From JASEGV01 sp947085405 (GTDB lineage: Bacteria; Bacteroidota; Ignavibacteria; UBA10030; BY39), in the NCBI GenBank assembly GCA_947085405.1, contig CAMTWO010000013.1:62001-126000 (forward strand): a DNA stretch of 64,000 nucleotides. The letters run 5' to 3'. Shown piece after piece: positions 9,537 to 17,413 of this stretch; positions within the stretch are counted from its first letter, which is position 1, and every line of letters begins with the position of its first letter. Below the pieces are notes generated by a model. That model made no database searches. It worked only from the letters and a program-made list of their open reading frames with translations, and had not been told where the DNA came from. The position numbers were made by a program, and so were the translations under genes.

Positions 9537-10142
9537 ATGAAAAATTCAAAACACTTATTTGCGATAGCAGCAATAATTGCATCAATTGCATTGATAGTAT
9601 ATCTTACACGTCAACCTGCTGCACCTCAACAATCCACAGAACATGAAGGACACGTTCAGAACCAAGAAGAGCAGCATTCGCACGACGTTGCACAGATGGA
9701 GAGTATGAAATCTGAAATTAAAAGGCTTGAATCGGTAATAGATCAGAATCCTGCGGATATCGAAACGTTGTTGAATCTGGCACATTTGTATCAAGATAGC
9801 GGTAACCTTTTAAAATCTATCGAAACTTACATTAAATATTTAGATAAAAACCCGAAGAATGCTGATGCCCGAATTGATCTCGGCGTTAGCTATTATCAGA
9901 TGGCTTTCGAGGATACATTAAAACAAAAAGAATATTTCGATACAGCAATAAGCACAATGCAAGAAGCTCTAAAATATTCTCCAAAACATGTATTAGGGCA
10001 CTTCAACTTGGGGATCGTAAATTGGCAAAATGGAAATTCTGAAAAAGCCACTTTTTGGTTTAACAAGTGTATAGCTCTCGATTCATCATCATCGGTTGCT
10101 CAAAAAGCAAAAGAAATTTTACAACAACATTTAATTAATTAA
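9537..10142 (+). CDS. Membrane-anchored TPR protein
   Basis: 201 aa from ATG 9537 (an in-frame TTG sits directly before it at 9534). One N-terminal transmembrane helix (about residues 4-24) is followed by a His/Gln/Glu-rich linker. About three tetratricopeptide repeats then follow (residues 55-195), for example DIETLLNLAHLYQDSGNLL, ADARIDLGVSYYQMAF and VLGHFNLGIVNWQNGN. Likely a periplasmic protein-protein interaction scaffold. It starts 12 nt after the HU stop and is followed by a ribosomal-type small protein, so it may be expressed with them. The specific partner is unknown. Confidence 0.75.
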   Translation: MKNSKHLFAIAAIIASIALIVYLTRQPAAPQQSTEHEGHVQNQEEQHSHDVAQMESMKSEIKRLESVIDQNPADIETLLNLAHLYQDSGNLLKSIETYIKYLDKNPKNADARIDLGVSYYQMAFEDTLKQKEYFDTAISTMQEALKYSPKHVLGHFNLGIVNWQNGNSEKATFWFNKCIALDSSSSVAQKAKEILQQHLIN

Positions 10143-10166
10143 AACTATAATTTAAAGGAACAATAC

Positions 10167-10262
10167 ATGCCCTGTGGTAAAAAAAGAAAGCGTCATAAGA
10201 TGTCGACTCACAAACGGAAAAAACGTTTGCGAAAGAATCGACATAAGAAGAAGATTCGTTAA
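10167..10262 (+). CDS. Small basic ribosome-associated protein (AURKAIP1/COX24-domain, bS22/mS38-like)
   Basis: 31 aa, more than half Lys/Arg/His, with the pattern KKRKRHKM...HKRKKRLRKNRHKKK. This is the signature of the AURKAIP1/COX24-domain proteins, short basic peptides related to mitochondrial mS38 and actinobacterial bS22, which sit in the small ribosomal subunit. An AAAGGA stretch lies about 8 nt before the ATG, and a strong terminator follows 33 nt after the stop. It is too short for most gene finders. Family assignment is from the sequence pattern; ribosomal location is inferred from the family. Confidence 0.85.
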   Translation: MPCGKKRKRHKMSTHKRKKRLRKNRHKKKIR

Positions 10263-10294
10263 CACATATCTATATTGAATATGACTAATTCGTG

Positions 10295-10324
10295 AAAACC
10301 AATCTGTATTATAGATTGGTTTTT
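10295..10324 (+). terminator. Intrinsic terminator after the small basic protein gene
   Basis: A perfect 11-bp stem (AAAACCAATCT at 10295-10305, AGATTGGTTTT at 10313-10323) has a 7-nt loop and leads into a T run. The GTG at 10292 that could extend the next gene lies just upstream of and through this hairpin, so it is not a credible start. Confidence 0.85.
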
Positions 10325-10351
10325 CTATATCTAAAAATACTGGTTAATAAA

Positions 10352-11848
10352 ATGTATAAAACCAAAATTTATTTATTTATGCTATCGTTATTGATGGCTA
10401 TATTTTTCTATTCTTCTTGTTCGCAGCCAAAAGCTTTAACAATTCTTCATACGAACGATATTCACTCAAACTTTCTTCCTCGTGAAGCTGCATGGATACG
10501 TGATAATCCGAAACCCAAAGTTGGTGGCTTCAACGAATTATATTTCGTTGCCGACAGTATCAAGAAGGTAAAAAATGTTTTGATGTTGGATGCCGGTGAT
10601 ATGATGACCGGAAACCCTATTACTGAGTACAAATACAAAGGTGCATTAGGCGGTGCACTTTTCGAAATGATGAACATGATAGGATACGAAGTTTGGTGTC
10701 CGGGCAATCATGATTTTGATATTTCACAGGATAACTTTGTTAAGTTAACTAAAATTGCAAAGTTCCCAACAGTGTCGGCAAACCTGGTAAATAATGAGGG
10801 AAAGAATCATTTGAATAATTTACCTTACATCATTGTTGATAAAGCCGGTATTAAAATCGGGATTATCGGAATTATGTCGCAGGACTTATACGGATTAGTC
10901 AATCAAAACAATTTGGTTGGCATTCGTGTCCTTTCGCCAATCGAAACATTGCAAAAATATATAAACGAAATTGATTCGAAAACAGATTTGATTATTGCAT
11001 TAACCCACCAAGGAGTGTTCGACGATTCAGTTTTAGCGGTCAATGTTCGTGGATTAGATGTAATCATAGGCGCGCATTCGCACACCCGCTTAACCAAACC
11101 CAAAGTGGTAAATGATGTAATAATTGCCCAAGCCGGTGGAAACAACGAAAACTTGGGCGAATTGGAATTATTTGTTGAAAACGATAAAGTAACCAATTTC
11201 AATGGTAAGTTAATTCCACTTTGGTATCGTGAAAATAGACCCAAGAATCAGCTTTCGAATCTGGTCGATTCGATGGAAACGACGATAGAAAAAGATTACA
11301 GCGAAATTATTGGAATATTAAAGTCAGATTGGAAACGGGGCAGCGGCGAAAGCGGCATCGGGAGTTTCATCGCCGATGCGCAGCGAATTGCAGCAAAAAC
11401 TGATATTGCATTTATGAATAATCACGGCATCAGAAGAGATTTACCCGCAGGGCAGATGAGCAAAAAAGATTTATTCGAGGTGCTTCCTTTTTATAATATA
11501 CTAACAACTTTCCAACTGAGCGGACAGCAAATTAAATCGATTCTGAAATTTTACATCAAAGAAAAATCGCCAATCCAATTTTCAGGCATCAAATGCCAAT
11601 GGACAAAAAAAGAAGGCGATATCGAATTTCTAAAATTAGAGATTCAGGGAAAACCAATAGAAGAGGATCGAATCTACAGTGCTGCTGCCAGCGATTACTT
11701 TATAGGTGAAGCAAAACGCTATCTCGGATTAGAAATTAACAACGCAATTCAATTGAATATGAACGTTTTTGATGAAGTTCGAAAAGTAGTCCTCAGCACA
11801 AAAGAAATAGATTCCAAAATAGAAAATAGAATTGAAGAAATTAAGTAA
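10352..11848 (+). CDS. 5'-nucleotidase/UDP-sugar hydrolase family lipoprotein
   Basis: 498 aa from ATG 10352; the longer GTG start at 10292 would run through a terminator. A lipoprotein signal ends in a YSSC lipobox (Cys23). The metallophosphoesterase domain (about residues 28-280) shows ILHTNDIHSN, MLDAGDMMTG, CPGNHDFD, ALTHQG and IIGAHSHT, the metal-binding blocks of UshA-type enzymes. The C-terminal 5'-nucleotidase domain (about 310-480) has FMNNHGIRRDLPAG and FEVLPFYN. It hydrolyses nucleotides or related phosphoesters at the cell surface or in the periplasm for nucleoside and phosphate salvage. Exact substrate unknown. Confidence 0.9.
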   Translation: MYKTKIYLFMLSLLMAIFFYSSCSQPKALTILHTNDIHSNFLPREAAWIRDNPKPKVGGFNELYFVADSIKKVKNVLMLDAGDMMTGNPITEYKYKGALGGALFEMMNMIGYEVWCPGNHDFDISQDNFVKLTKIAKFPTVSANLVNNEGKNHLNNLPYIIVDKAGIKIGIIGIMSQDLYGLVNQNNLVGIRVLSPIETLQKYINEIDSKTDLIIALTHQGVFDDSVLAVNVRGLDVIIGAHSHTRLTKPKVVNDVIIAQAGGNNENLGELELFVENDKVTNFNGKLIPLWYRENRPKNQLSNLVDSMETTIEKDYSEIIGILKSDWKRGSGESGIGSFIADAQRIAAKTDIAFMNNHGIRRDLPAGQMSKKDLFEVLPFYNILTTFQLSGQQIKSILKFYIKEKSPIQFSGIKCQWTKKEGDIEFLKLEIQGKPIEEDRIYSAAASDYFIGEAKRYLGLEINNAIQLNMNVFDEVRKVVLSTKEIDSKIENRIEEIK

Positions 11849-11884
11849 AAATAAAAATACAATGATGAAAGGCAAAATATAATT

Positions 11885-12601
11885 ATGAAAAAAAATAATT
11901 TTCCAATTGTGATAATTATAGGCAGACCAGCTGCCGGCAAGTCGGAAGTTATAGATTATCTGAAACACAGTGATGCGAATGAACGTTTGAATCGTTTACA
12001 TATTGCAAACTTTGAAGAGTTAGATGATTTTGTTTATGTTTGGGAAACATTTGAAGTCGATGATATTCTGACAAAGCATGGGAAGCCGAGATTATGGACA
12101 GATGAAAAATATTGGTTCAAAGAACACTTTATTTGGAATTTATACATTGAGCGGATTAACTTAGAATACCGGAAAAAATTAGCGCGCGATGCGAATTATC
12201 ATGACAACATGACTACATTGATAGAATTTGCCCGTGGTGGTGAAAACGGAATCTACGAAGCATTAAGTTATTTAGATGAAAATATATTGAAGAACGCCGT
12301 GTTAGTTTATATTAAAGTTTCGTACGAGGAATCAGTCCGGAAGAACCAACGGCGAGCGCGGAAAGGTCTTGAACATTCAATTTTGCACCATTCGCTACCC
12401 GACGAGAAAATGGAATTTTATTACAAGGTGAACGATTGGGATAAGTTGGAAGCAAAGGACCCGGACTATATTGAAGTTAAAGGTATCAAGGTTCCTTATG
12501 CAGTGTTTCAGAATGAACCCGAAAAAACTCTCGATCCTAAATTAATCGGAGCCGAGTTAGAACGAGCTACTTCGAAGTTGTGGAATATTAAGAACAAATA
12601 A
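11885..12601 (+). CDS. Orphan P-loop nucleotide kinase-like protein
   Basis: 238 aa, soluble. A Walker A motif GRPAAGKS (residues 13-20) sits after a hydrophobic strand, as in nucleotide kinases and zeta-toxin-like folds. LIEFARGGENGIYEALSYL and VLVYIKVSYEESVRKNQRRA resemble the core and the arginine-rich lid of kinase-type P-loop proteins. I do not recognise a named family. It is followed by a bidirectional terminator and stands 36 nt after the nucleotidase gene, so it could be cotranscribed with it. Kinase activity is inference, and the acceptor is unknown. Confidence 0.55.
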   Translation: MKKNNFPIVIIIGRPAAGKSEVIDYLKHSDANERLNRLHIANFEELDDFVYVWETFEVDDILTKHGKPRLWTDEKYWFKEHFIWNLYIERINLEYRKKLARDANYHDNMTTLIEFARGGENGIYEALSYLDENILKNAVLVYIKVSYEESVRKNQRRARKGLEHSILHHSLPDEKMEFYYKVNDWDKLEAKDPDYIEVKGIKVPYAVFQNEPEKTLDPKLIGAELERATSKLWNIKNK

Positions 12602-12621
12602 GAAGAATTATCTTTTAAAAT

Positions 12622-12659
12622 AAAAAACCGCTAAGACATTAACACCTTAGCGGTTTTTT
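12622..12659. terminator. Bidirectional intrinsic terminator
   Basis: A perfect 14-bp stem (AAAAAACCGCTAAG at 12622-12635, CTTAGCGGTTTTTT at 12646-12659) with a 10-nt loop. It has T runs on both strands between converging genes, so it can end both the P-loop gene and the membrane-protein gene. Confidence 0.92.
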
Positions 12660-12672
12660 TATTCCATATATG

Positions 12673-13782
12673 TTATATCACATGTTCAGCTTTTAACTCA
12701 GCAGCCCGCCTCTTCTCGGCGATTGTTAAGAAAACCACTGCAACGAGTATAAAACCTAACGATATCCAATCGGAGTCCTTCGGGAATTTACCTCCAAAAA
12801 GATAGTAGAAAACTAAAGTTGCTCCAGTTCCTGCAATTAACGATGTTAAGCGGTTCACTAAACCGGCGAAGGTGGCTGTTCGGCCTTTGAACATAAATAA
12901 GAAAACTGAAAAGAAAGCCACAGCACCAAACACTGTTCCTGCAATAATTTCCCATCCCCAAAGATAAGTTGGTTGCGTCAACGCTTCTTGGAAAAGTTTA
13001 ACCTGATAAGACTCAGGCTCGCTGATGTTAAACAATATAAATCCGACAATCAACACCGTGATCCCGGCTGAAATTTGCTCGATAGCAAAAAATCCCTTGT
13101 TGTCCTGAGGCACTCCTTTACCCCTCGTGTTTTTATAATAATTCATTATATAAAGACGAATCGAATAAGCTACTAAATAACTTCCTAAAATTACCATAGC
13201 TGGAGTATATGTAATAAAATCAAAACTTGAATTCCCACGGCCGTAAAATAAATGAACACTCACAGCCAATATTGCAAATAGAACTGCAATTTCTTCCTGA
13301 ATGTAAACTTTCCTTTTCAAAATTTTCTGTTTTATTTGAATAGCATCTATAATTCGAGAAATAACAATTATACTGCCACGCATAATAACCATTGCCACCA
13401 TTATTGATATGGGAAGTGTGAACATTAAAGTGGTGGTCGGTATTATTACTGCTGTCATTATTCCTGATGGTACGATGTATAAAAATTCGACAGGGAATTT
13501 CACACCCGCTGCCTGAATTGAATAATTAGATTTTAGTTTGTACCATCGAAAGACTAACACGATAAATAGGCAAATTAAATTTCCACCCATTGTACTGTAA
13601 ACTAAGAATTCCATATTCATTCTGACTTGCATTGCCTTAAATGTAGCAGGGTCATCAGTCATCTGTTGTACTAAATAGTCGGTAAAATATTTAACTGTCG
13701 TGCCAAAGATTAAATAAAAGAAAAAATAACCCAGACAAAGCTGAATTAGTCTTCCGGTCGTGCCATCAGTTGTTTTCCACAT
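12673..13782 (-). CDS. Polytopic inner-membrane protein, EamA/DMT-like
   Basis: 369 aa with about nine to ten hydrophobic helices distributed over the whole length and a short polar C-terminus rich in Lys/Glu/Ala. The even spacing of paired helices and the segment AGLVNRLTSLIAGTGATLVFYYLFGG recall drug/metabolite-type transporters, but I find no firm family signature. No Shine-Dalgarno precedes the ATG on the minus strand. It has its own promoter (13819-13847) and is closed by the bidirectional terminator at 12622. Transport substrate unknown. Confidence 0.5.
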   Translation of the reverse strand: MWKTTDGTTGRLIQLCLGYFFFYLIFGTTVKYFTDYLVQQMTDDPATFKAMQVRMNMEFLVYSTMGGNLICLFIVLVFRWYKLKSNYSIQAAGVKFPVEFLYIVPSGIMTAVIIPTTTLMFTLPISIMVAMVIMRGSIIVISRIIDAIQIKQKILKRKVYIQEEIAVLFAILAVSVHLFYGRGNSSFDFITYTPAMVILGSYLVAYSIRLYIMNYYKNTRGKGVPQDNKGFFAIEQISAGITVLIVGFILFNISEPESYQVKLFQEALTQPTYLWGWEIIAGTVFGAVAFFSVFLFMFKGRTATFAGLVNRLTSLIAGTGATLVFYYLFGGKFPKDSDWISLGFILVAVVFLTIAEKRRAAELKAEHVI

Positions 13783-13818
13783 AATAGTAAAAAGGAGTAT
13801 TGTTAATAATTTTTGTTA

Positions 13819-13847
13819 ATTATATTACATATTTGGCTAAAAAACAA
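13819..13847 (-). promoter_or_regulatory. Promoter for the minus-strand membrane protein gene (TTGTTT, 17 nt, TATAAT)
   Basis: On the minus strand TTGTTT (13847-13842) is 17 nt from TATAAT (13824-13819). The predicted start site is near 13812, about 30 nt before the ATG at 13782. Confidence 0.65.
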
Positions 13848-13877
13848 ATAATTTGTTGACTTCAGTTTACGTATTTC

Positions 13878-13906
13878 TTGCTTTTTAGGCATTAACTTCG
13901 TAATTT
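13878..13906 (+). promoter_or_regulatory. Possible promoter for the YtxH gene (TTGCTT, 17 nt, TAATTT)
   Basis: TTGCTT (13878-13883) is 17 nt from TAATTT (13901-13906), 46 nt before the ATG at 13953. The -10 box is weaker than at the other sites. It lies back to back with the leftward promoter at 13819-13847. Confidence 0.45.
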
Positions 13907-13952
13907 CCAACACAATTAACAATACCTTAAAATAATTATTAAAGGAGATGTT

Positions 13953-14336
13953 ATGTCAACAGAAGACAACAAAATAGCAAAAGGTTTTTTAATGGGCTTT
14001 TTAGCCGGTAGTGTCATTGGAGCAATCGTGGCTCTGCTTTATGCCCCCAAACCGGGCAAAGAACTCAGACAAGATATTAAACAAAAAGCTGCCGATTTGA
14101 AACAGGATGCTGAAGAGTATCTGAAAATTGCAAAAGAAAAAGCATTATTTTTGATTAGAGAGGGGAAAAAACAATCGGAAGCTATAATCACCGACGCGAA
14201 GAAAAAAGCTGAGGAGATTTTAGGCGATGCCGAAAAAATTGTGTCTCAAGTTCGTGAAAAAGCTACCGATGAAGGAAAGCGAATTAAAGATGCAGTGCAC
14301 GCAGGTGTTGAAACATATAAAAAAGAACGTTCATAG
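13953..14336 (+). CDS. YtxH domain-containing protein
   Basis: 127 aa. It opens with a Gly/Ala-rich hydrophobic segment, FLMGFLAGSVIGAIVALLYAP, followed by KPGKELR: the YtxH signature. A long Lys/Glu/Ala-rich helical or coiled-coil tail covers residues 45-127. Family members are small membrane-tethered proteins linked to envelope or general stress; the biochemical role is not known. AAAGGAG at 13941 precedes the ATG. The next gene, a DUF948-like protein, starts 26 nt downstream, a pairing common in bacteria. Confidence 0.85.
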   Translation: MSTEDNKIAKGFLMGFLAGSVIGAIVALLYAPKPGKELRQDIKQKAADLKQDAEEYLKIAKEKALFLIREGKKQSEAIITDAKKKAEEILGDAEKIVSQVREKATDEGKRIKDAVHAGVETYKKERS

Positions 14337-14362
14337 TAAAGAACACTCAAGGAGAAATTGAT

Positions 14363-14749
14363 GTGGAAACCTTATTAACCTTTGTTCAAATAATTGCTCT
14401 CTTATGCGTATCAATATTATCTATTTATTTGATATTTGCTATAAAAAAAATCACTTCTTCCTTTTGCAATATCGAAAAGGATATCAACCAAATCACCTCT
14501 AAAGCCACTCCTGTATTTGAAAACTTATCTAAAACAGCCCAAAGGATAGATCAAGTTACCGAAAACATCGAAAAGCAGATTGATGGAGTAATCTATTCGA
14601 TCAATTCTATTAAAAAAATTGCCGACGATGTGGTTGCTTTTGAACAAAAAATTCAAAGAAGAATAGAAGAACCGGTTCTTGATGCCGTTTCATTTTTTGG
14701 CGCTGTTGTAAAAGGAGTCCGGGCTTTTATCGAACGTTTAAAAAATTAA
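14363..14749 (+). CDS. DUF948-like membrane-anchored coiled-coil protein
   Basis: 128 aa with an N-terminal transmembrane helix (about residues 5-28) and then an amphipathic helical tail rich in Ile, Glu, Asn and Lys, the pattern of DUF948 proteins. The start is GTG at 14363, placed 8 nt after GGAG (14351-14354). An ATG at 14361 is out of frame and hits a stop after five codons. Paired with the YtxH gene upstream and probably cotranscribed. Function unknown; envelope stress is a guess from the family neighbourhood. Confidence 0.7.
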   Translation: METLLTFVQIIALLCVSILSIYLIFAIKKITSSFCNIEKDINQITSKATPVFENLSKTAQRIDQVTENIEKQIDGVIYSINSIKKIADDVVAFEQKIQRRIEEPVLDAVSFFGAVVKGVRAFIERLKN

Positions 14750-14807
14750 GCTGATAATCAATAAAAATAATTTAAATCATTTTTTCAATAGGAGAATATA
14801 AAGCGTT

Positions 14808-16904
14808 ATGAAGGAGTTTACCTCGGAACACATTCGAAATATTTCCTTAATCGGGCATGGACATTCCGGTAAGACCTCGTTTTCGGAAGCATTACTTTAC
14901 ACATCAGGTGCTACTAACCGAATTGGCAAAGTGGAAGATGCAAATACAATTTCAGATTTCCAACCAGACGAAATCGAACGGAAAATTTCAATCAGCACAG
15001 CGATGCTGCATTGCGAATGGAAGAATAACAAAATAAATATTTTAGATACACCCGGTTATTCGGATTTTACCGGAGAAGTAAAATGTGCTCTTTCGGTTAC
15101 TGATACTGCGTTAATATTTTTGAAGGCATTCGAAGGTGTTGAGGTAGGTACTGAAATCGTATGGGAATACACAAAAGAATACAAGAACGCTGCCGTATTT
15201 TTAATTAATAAATTAGATAACGAAAATGCAGATTTTGAGAAGACTGTAAACGAAGCCAAAGAAAGATTCGGTTACGATGTTATGCCAATCCAATTTCCCG
15301 TTCGGCAGGGGTTGGGCTTCGAGGAGATTGTTGACGTTATTAGAATGAAAGTTCTAAAATATAATCGTGACGGAAAAGGAAAATATACTGAATCGGATAT
15401 CCCTTCTGAATTGTTAACCAAAGCCCAAGAATTGCGTACTCAATTAATCGAAAAAATTGCCGAATCGGATGAAACGCTTATTACTAATTTTTTTGATAAC
15501 GGGACATTAACTGAATCCGAAATCGTTACGGGTTTAAAATCAGCTATTCGATCGCGGAAAATTTTCCCGATATTGTGTTCTGCGGGCACTCATTTAATCG
15601 GAATCGCATCAAGCTTGGATTTTATAGTTGACTACTGCCCCAATCCAGTCGATATGGGTTCTAAAGTAGCTGTAGTTTCAGGGACATCAAATACACAAGA
15701 TTTAAAATGTGATTCGAATGGAACTCCGGTAATGTTTATTTTTAAAACTTTGGCTGAATCGCATTTAGGTGAAATGTCTTTCTTTAAAGTTTATTCGGGC
15801 TCAATATATTCCGGACTCGATCTTATCAATCAAACAAATGGTAAATCTGAAAGGCTGAGTCAGATTTATATTTTAAACGGTAGAGAACGGAAGGAAACGG
15901 GAAAATTATTCGCCGGCGATATTGGTACTGCGGTGAAGCTTAAAGACACTCACACGAACAACACATTAAGCAGTAAATCGGCACCCATAACGATTCCTGC
16001 CATTATATTTCCTGAACCTGTAATAAGCATGGCGATAGTTTCGAAGGCGAAGGGTGATGAAGATAAAGTTGCAAACGGATTGCATACATTGCATGCTGAA
16101 GATTTAACTTTTATTGTTAAAGTTGATCCCGAATTGCGGCAAACAGTTGTAAGCGGACAGGGAGAGTTACATTTAACCATTATTGCGCAAAGATTAAAAG
16201 CCCGTTTTGGTGTTGATGTGGACTTGGTTGAACCGAAACTTCCTTATCGTGAAACTATTAAAGGTGTATGTAAAGAAATGGAATACAAGCACAAAAAGCA
16301 AAGCGGTGGACGTGGACAATTTGGGCATGTATTTCTTAAAATTGAACCTAAACCAAGAGGCGAAGGTTTCGAATTTGTAGATGCAATCGTCGGCGGAGTA
16401 GTTCCAGGACGTTTCATACCGGCTGTTGAAAAAGGTGTCGTAGAATCAATGGTGGGTGGCGTAGTAGCCGGATGCAAAGTTATTGACGTAAAAGTTACTC
16501 TGTTCTACGGTTCGGCGCACTCGGTAGATTCTGATGAACATTCATTTAAAATTGCAGGAAGGATGGGTTTCAAAAAAGGTTTTAAAGAAGCCAAACCAAT
16601 TTTGTTGGAACCAATTTATGAAATTGAAGTAACTGTTCCCGAAGATTATATGGGCGACGTAATGGGCGATATTTCAAGCCGCAGAGGAAAAATTCTTGGT
16701 ATGGAGGCTCTTTCACATAATCAAGTTATAAAAGCACTTGTACCATTGAAAGAGCTTTTCAGATATTCAACTACACTCCGTTCAATGACACAGGGGCGTG
16801 GTATCCATAAACAAAAATTCTCGAACTATGAAGAAGTACCAAGAGAAATTATGGATAAAATAATTGCTGATTACGAAAAGAGTAAAACTGAAGAAGAGGA
16901 ATAA
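14808..16904 (+). CDS. Elongation factor G paralogue (EF-G-like translational GTPase)
   Basis: 698 aa with the full EF-G domain order. The GTPase domain has G1 GHGHSGKTS (residues 16-24), G3 DTPGYSDF (from about 80) and G4 NKLD (about 134). Domain II follows, then domain III-V blocks with SGQGELHL, SGGRGQFGHVFLKIEP and PEDYMGDVMGDISSRRGKI. The G1 loop differs from the GHVDAGKTT of canonical EF-G and fits the second EF-G group found in many bacteria. No rpsL, rpsG or tuf neighbours are present, which also points to a paralogue. Role probably in translocation, recycling or stress. The HIT gene follows after 8 nt. Confidence 0.88.
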   Translation: MKEFTSEHIRNISLIGHGHSGKTSFSEALLYTSGATNRIGKVEDANTISDFQPDEIERKISISTAMLHCEWKNNKINILDTPGYSDFTGEVKCALSVTDTALIFLKAFEGVEVGTEIVWEYTKEYKNAAVFLINKLDNENADFEKTVNEAKERFGYDVMPIQFPVRQGLGFEEIVDVIRMKVLKYNRDGKGKYTESDIPSELLTKAQELRTQLIEKIAESDETLITNFFDNGTLTESEIVTGLKSAIRSRKIFPILCSAGTHLIGIASSLDFIVDYCPNPVDMGSKVAVVSGTSNTQDLKCDSNGTPVMFIFKTLAESHLGEMSFFKVYSGSIYSGLDLINQTNGKSERLSQIYILNGRERKETGKLFAGDIGTAVKLKDTHTNNTLSSKSAPITIPAIIFPEPVISMAIVSKAKGDEDKVANGLHTLHAEDLTFIVKVDPELRQTVVSGQGELHLTIIAQRLKARFGVDVDLVEPKLPYRETIKGVCKEMEYKHKKQSGGRGQFGHVFLKIEPKPRGEGFEFVDAIVGGVVPGRFIPAVEKGVVESMVGGVVAGCKVIDVKVTLFYGSAHSVDSDEHSFKIAGRMGFKKGFKEAKPILLEPIYEIEVTVPEDYMGDVMGDISSRRGKILGMEALSHNQVIKALVPLKELFRYSTTLRSMTQGRGIHKQKFSNYEEVPREIMDKIIADYEKSKTEEEE

Positions 16905-16912
16905 TATTTTTT

Positions 16913-17398
16913 ATGCAAAGGATGTATTCTCCGTGGCGGTCAAAATACATTGCATCGTTTTCAGAGCAATCGAGTGGAGAATGCGTCCTATGCAAAGCAA
17001 TTCAAGAGGATGACGACGATAAAAATTTGATAGTTACACGTGGCATCCATTCTTATGTAATTATGAATTTATATCCCTACAACAGCGGTCATTTGATGGT
17101 TGTACCATTCAGACACATAGGAAATTTGGATTCCATCTCGAAGGAAGAAACATTGGAAATTTTTGATCTCTTAAAACGGATGACGGCTTCGCTAACCGAG
17201 ATTATGAAACCTGATGGCTTTAATATCGGCTCTAATGTAGGCAGGAGCGCAGGGGCGGGTATCGAAGATCATATTCATTTTCACATAGTTCCGCGCTGGA
17301 ACGGTGATACGAATTTTATGCCCGTATTGGCAGATACAAAGCTTATCTCAGAAGATATGAATGAGACTTTATTGAGATTGCGAAAAACAATCCGATAA
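16913..17398 (+). CDS. HIT family hydrolase (Ap4A-type)
   Basis: 161 aa. The motif HIHFHIVPRW (about residues 120-129) is the His-x-His-x-His catalytic triad of the HIT superfamily. It is preceded by the FHIT/Ap4A branch markers LYPYNSGHLMVVPFRH and NVGRSAGAGIEDH. N-terminal Cys residues (ECVLC) may bind zinc. Such proteins hydrolyse diadenosine polyphosphates or related adenylates. It begins 8 nt after the EF-G stop, so the two are probably cotranscribed. Confidence 0.92.
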   Translation: MQRMYSPWRSKYIASFSEQSSGECVLCKAIQEDDDDKNLIVTRGIHSYVIMNLYPYNSGHLMVVPFRHIGNLDSISKEETLEIFDLLKRMTASLTEIMKPDGFNIGSNVGRSAGAGIEDHIHFHIVPRWNGDTNFMPVLADTKLISEDMNETLLRLRKTIR

Positions 17399-17413
17399 AT
17401 TGAATTTGAACCA

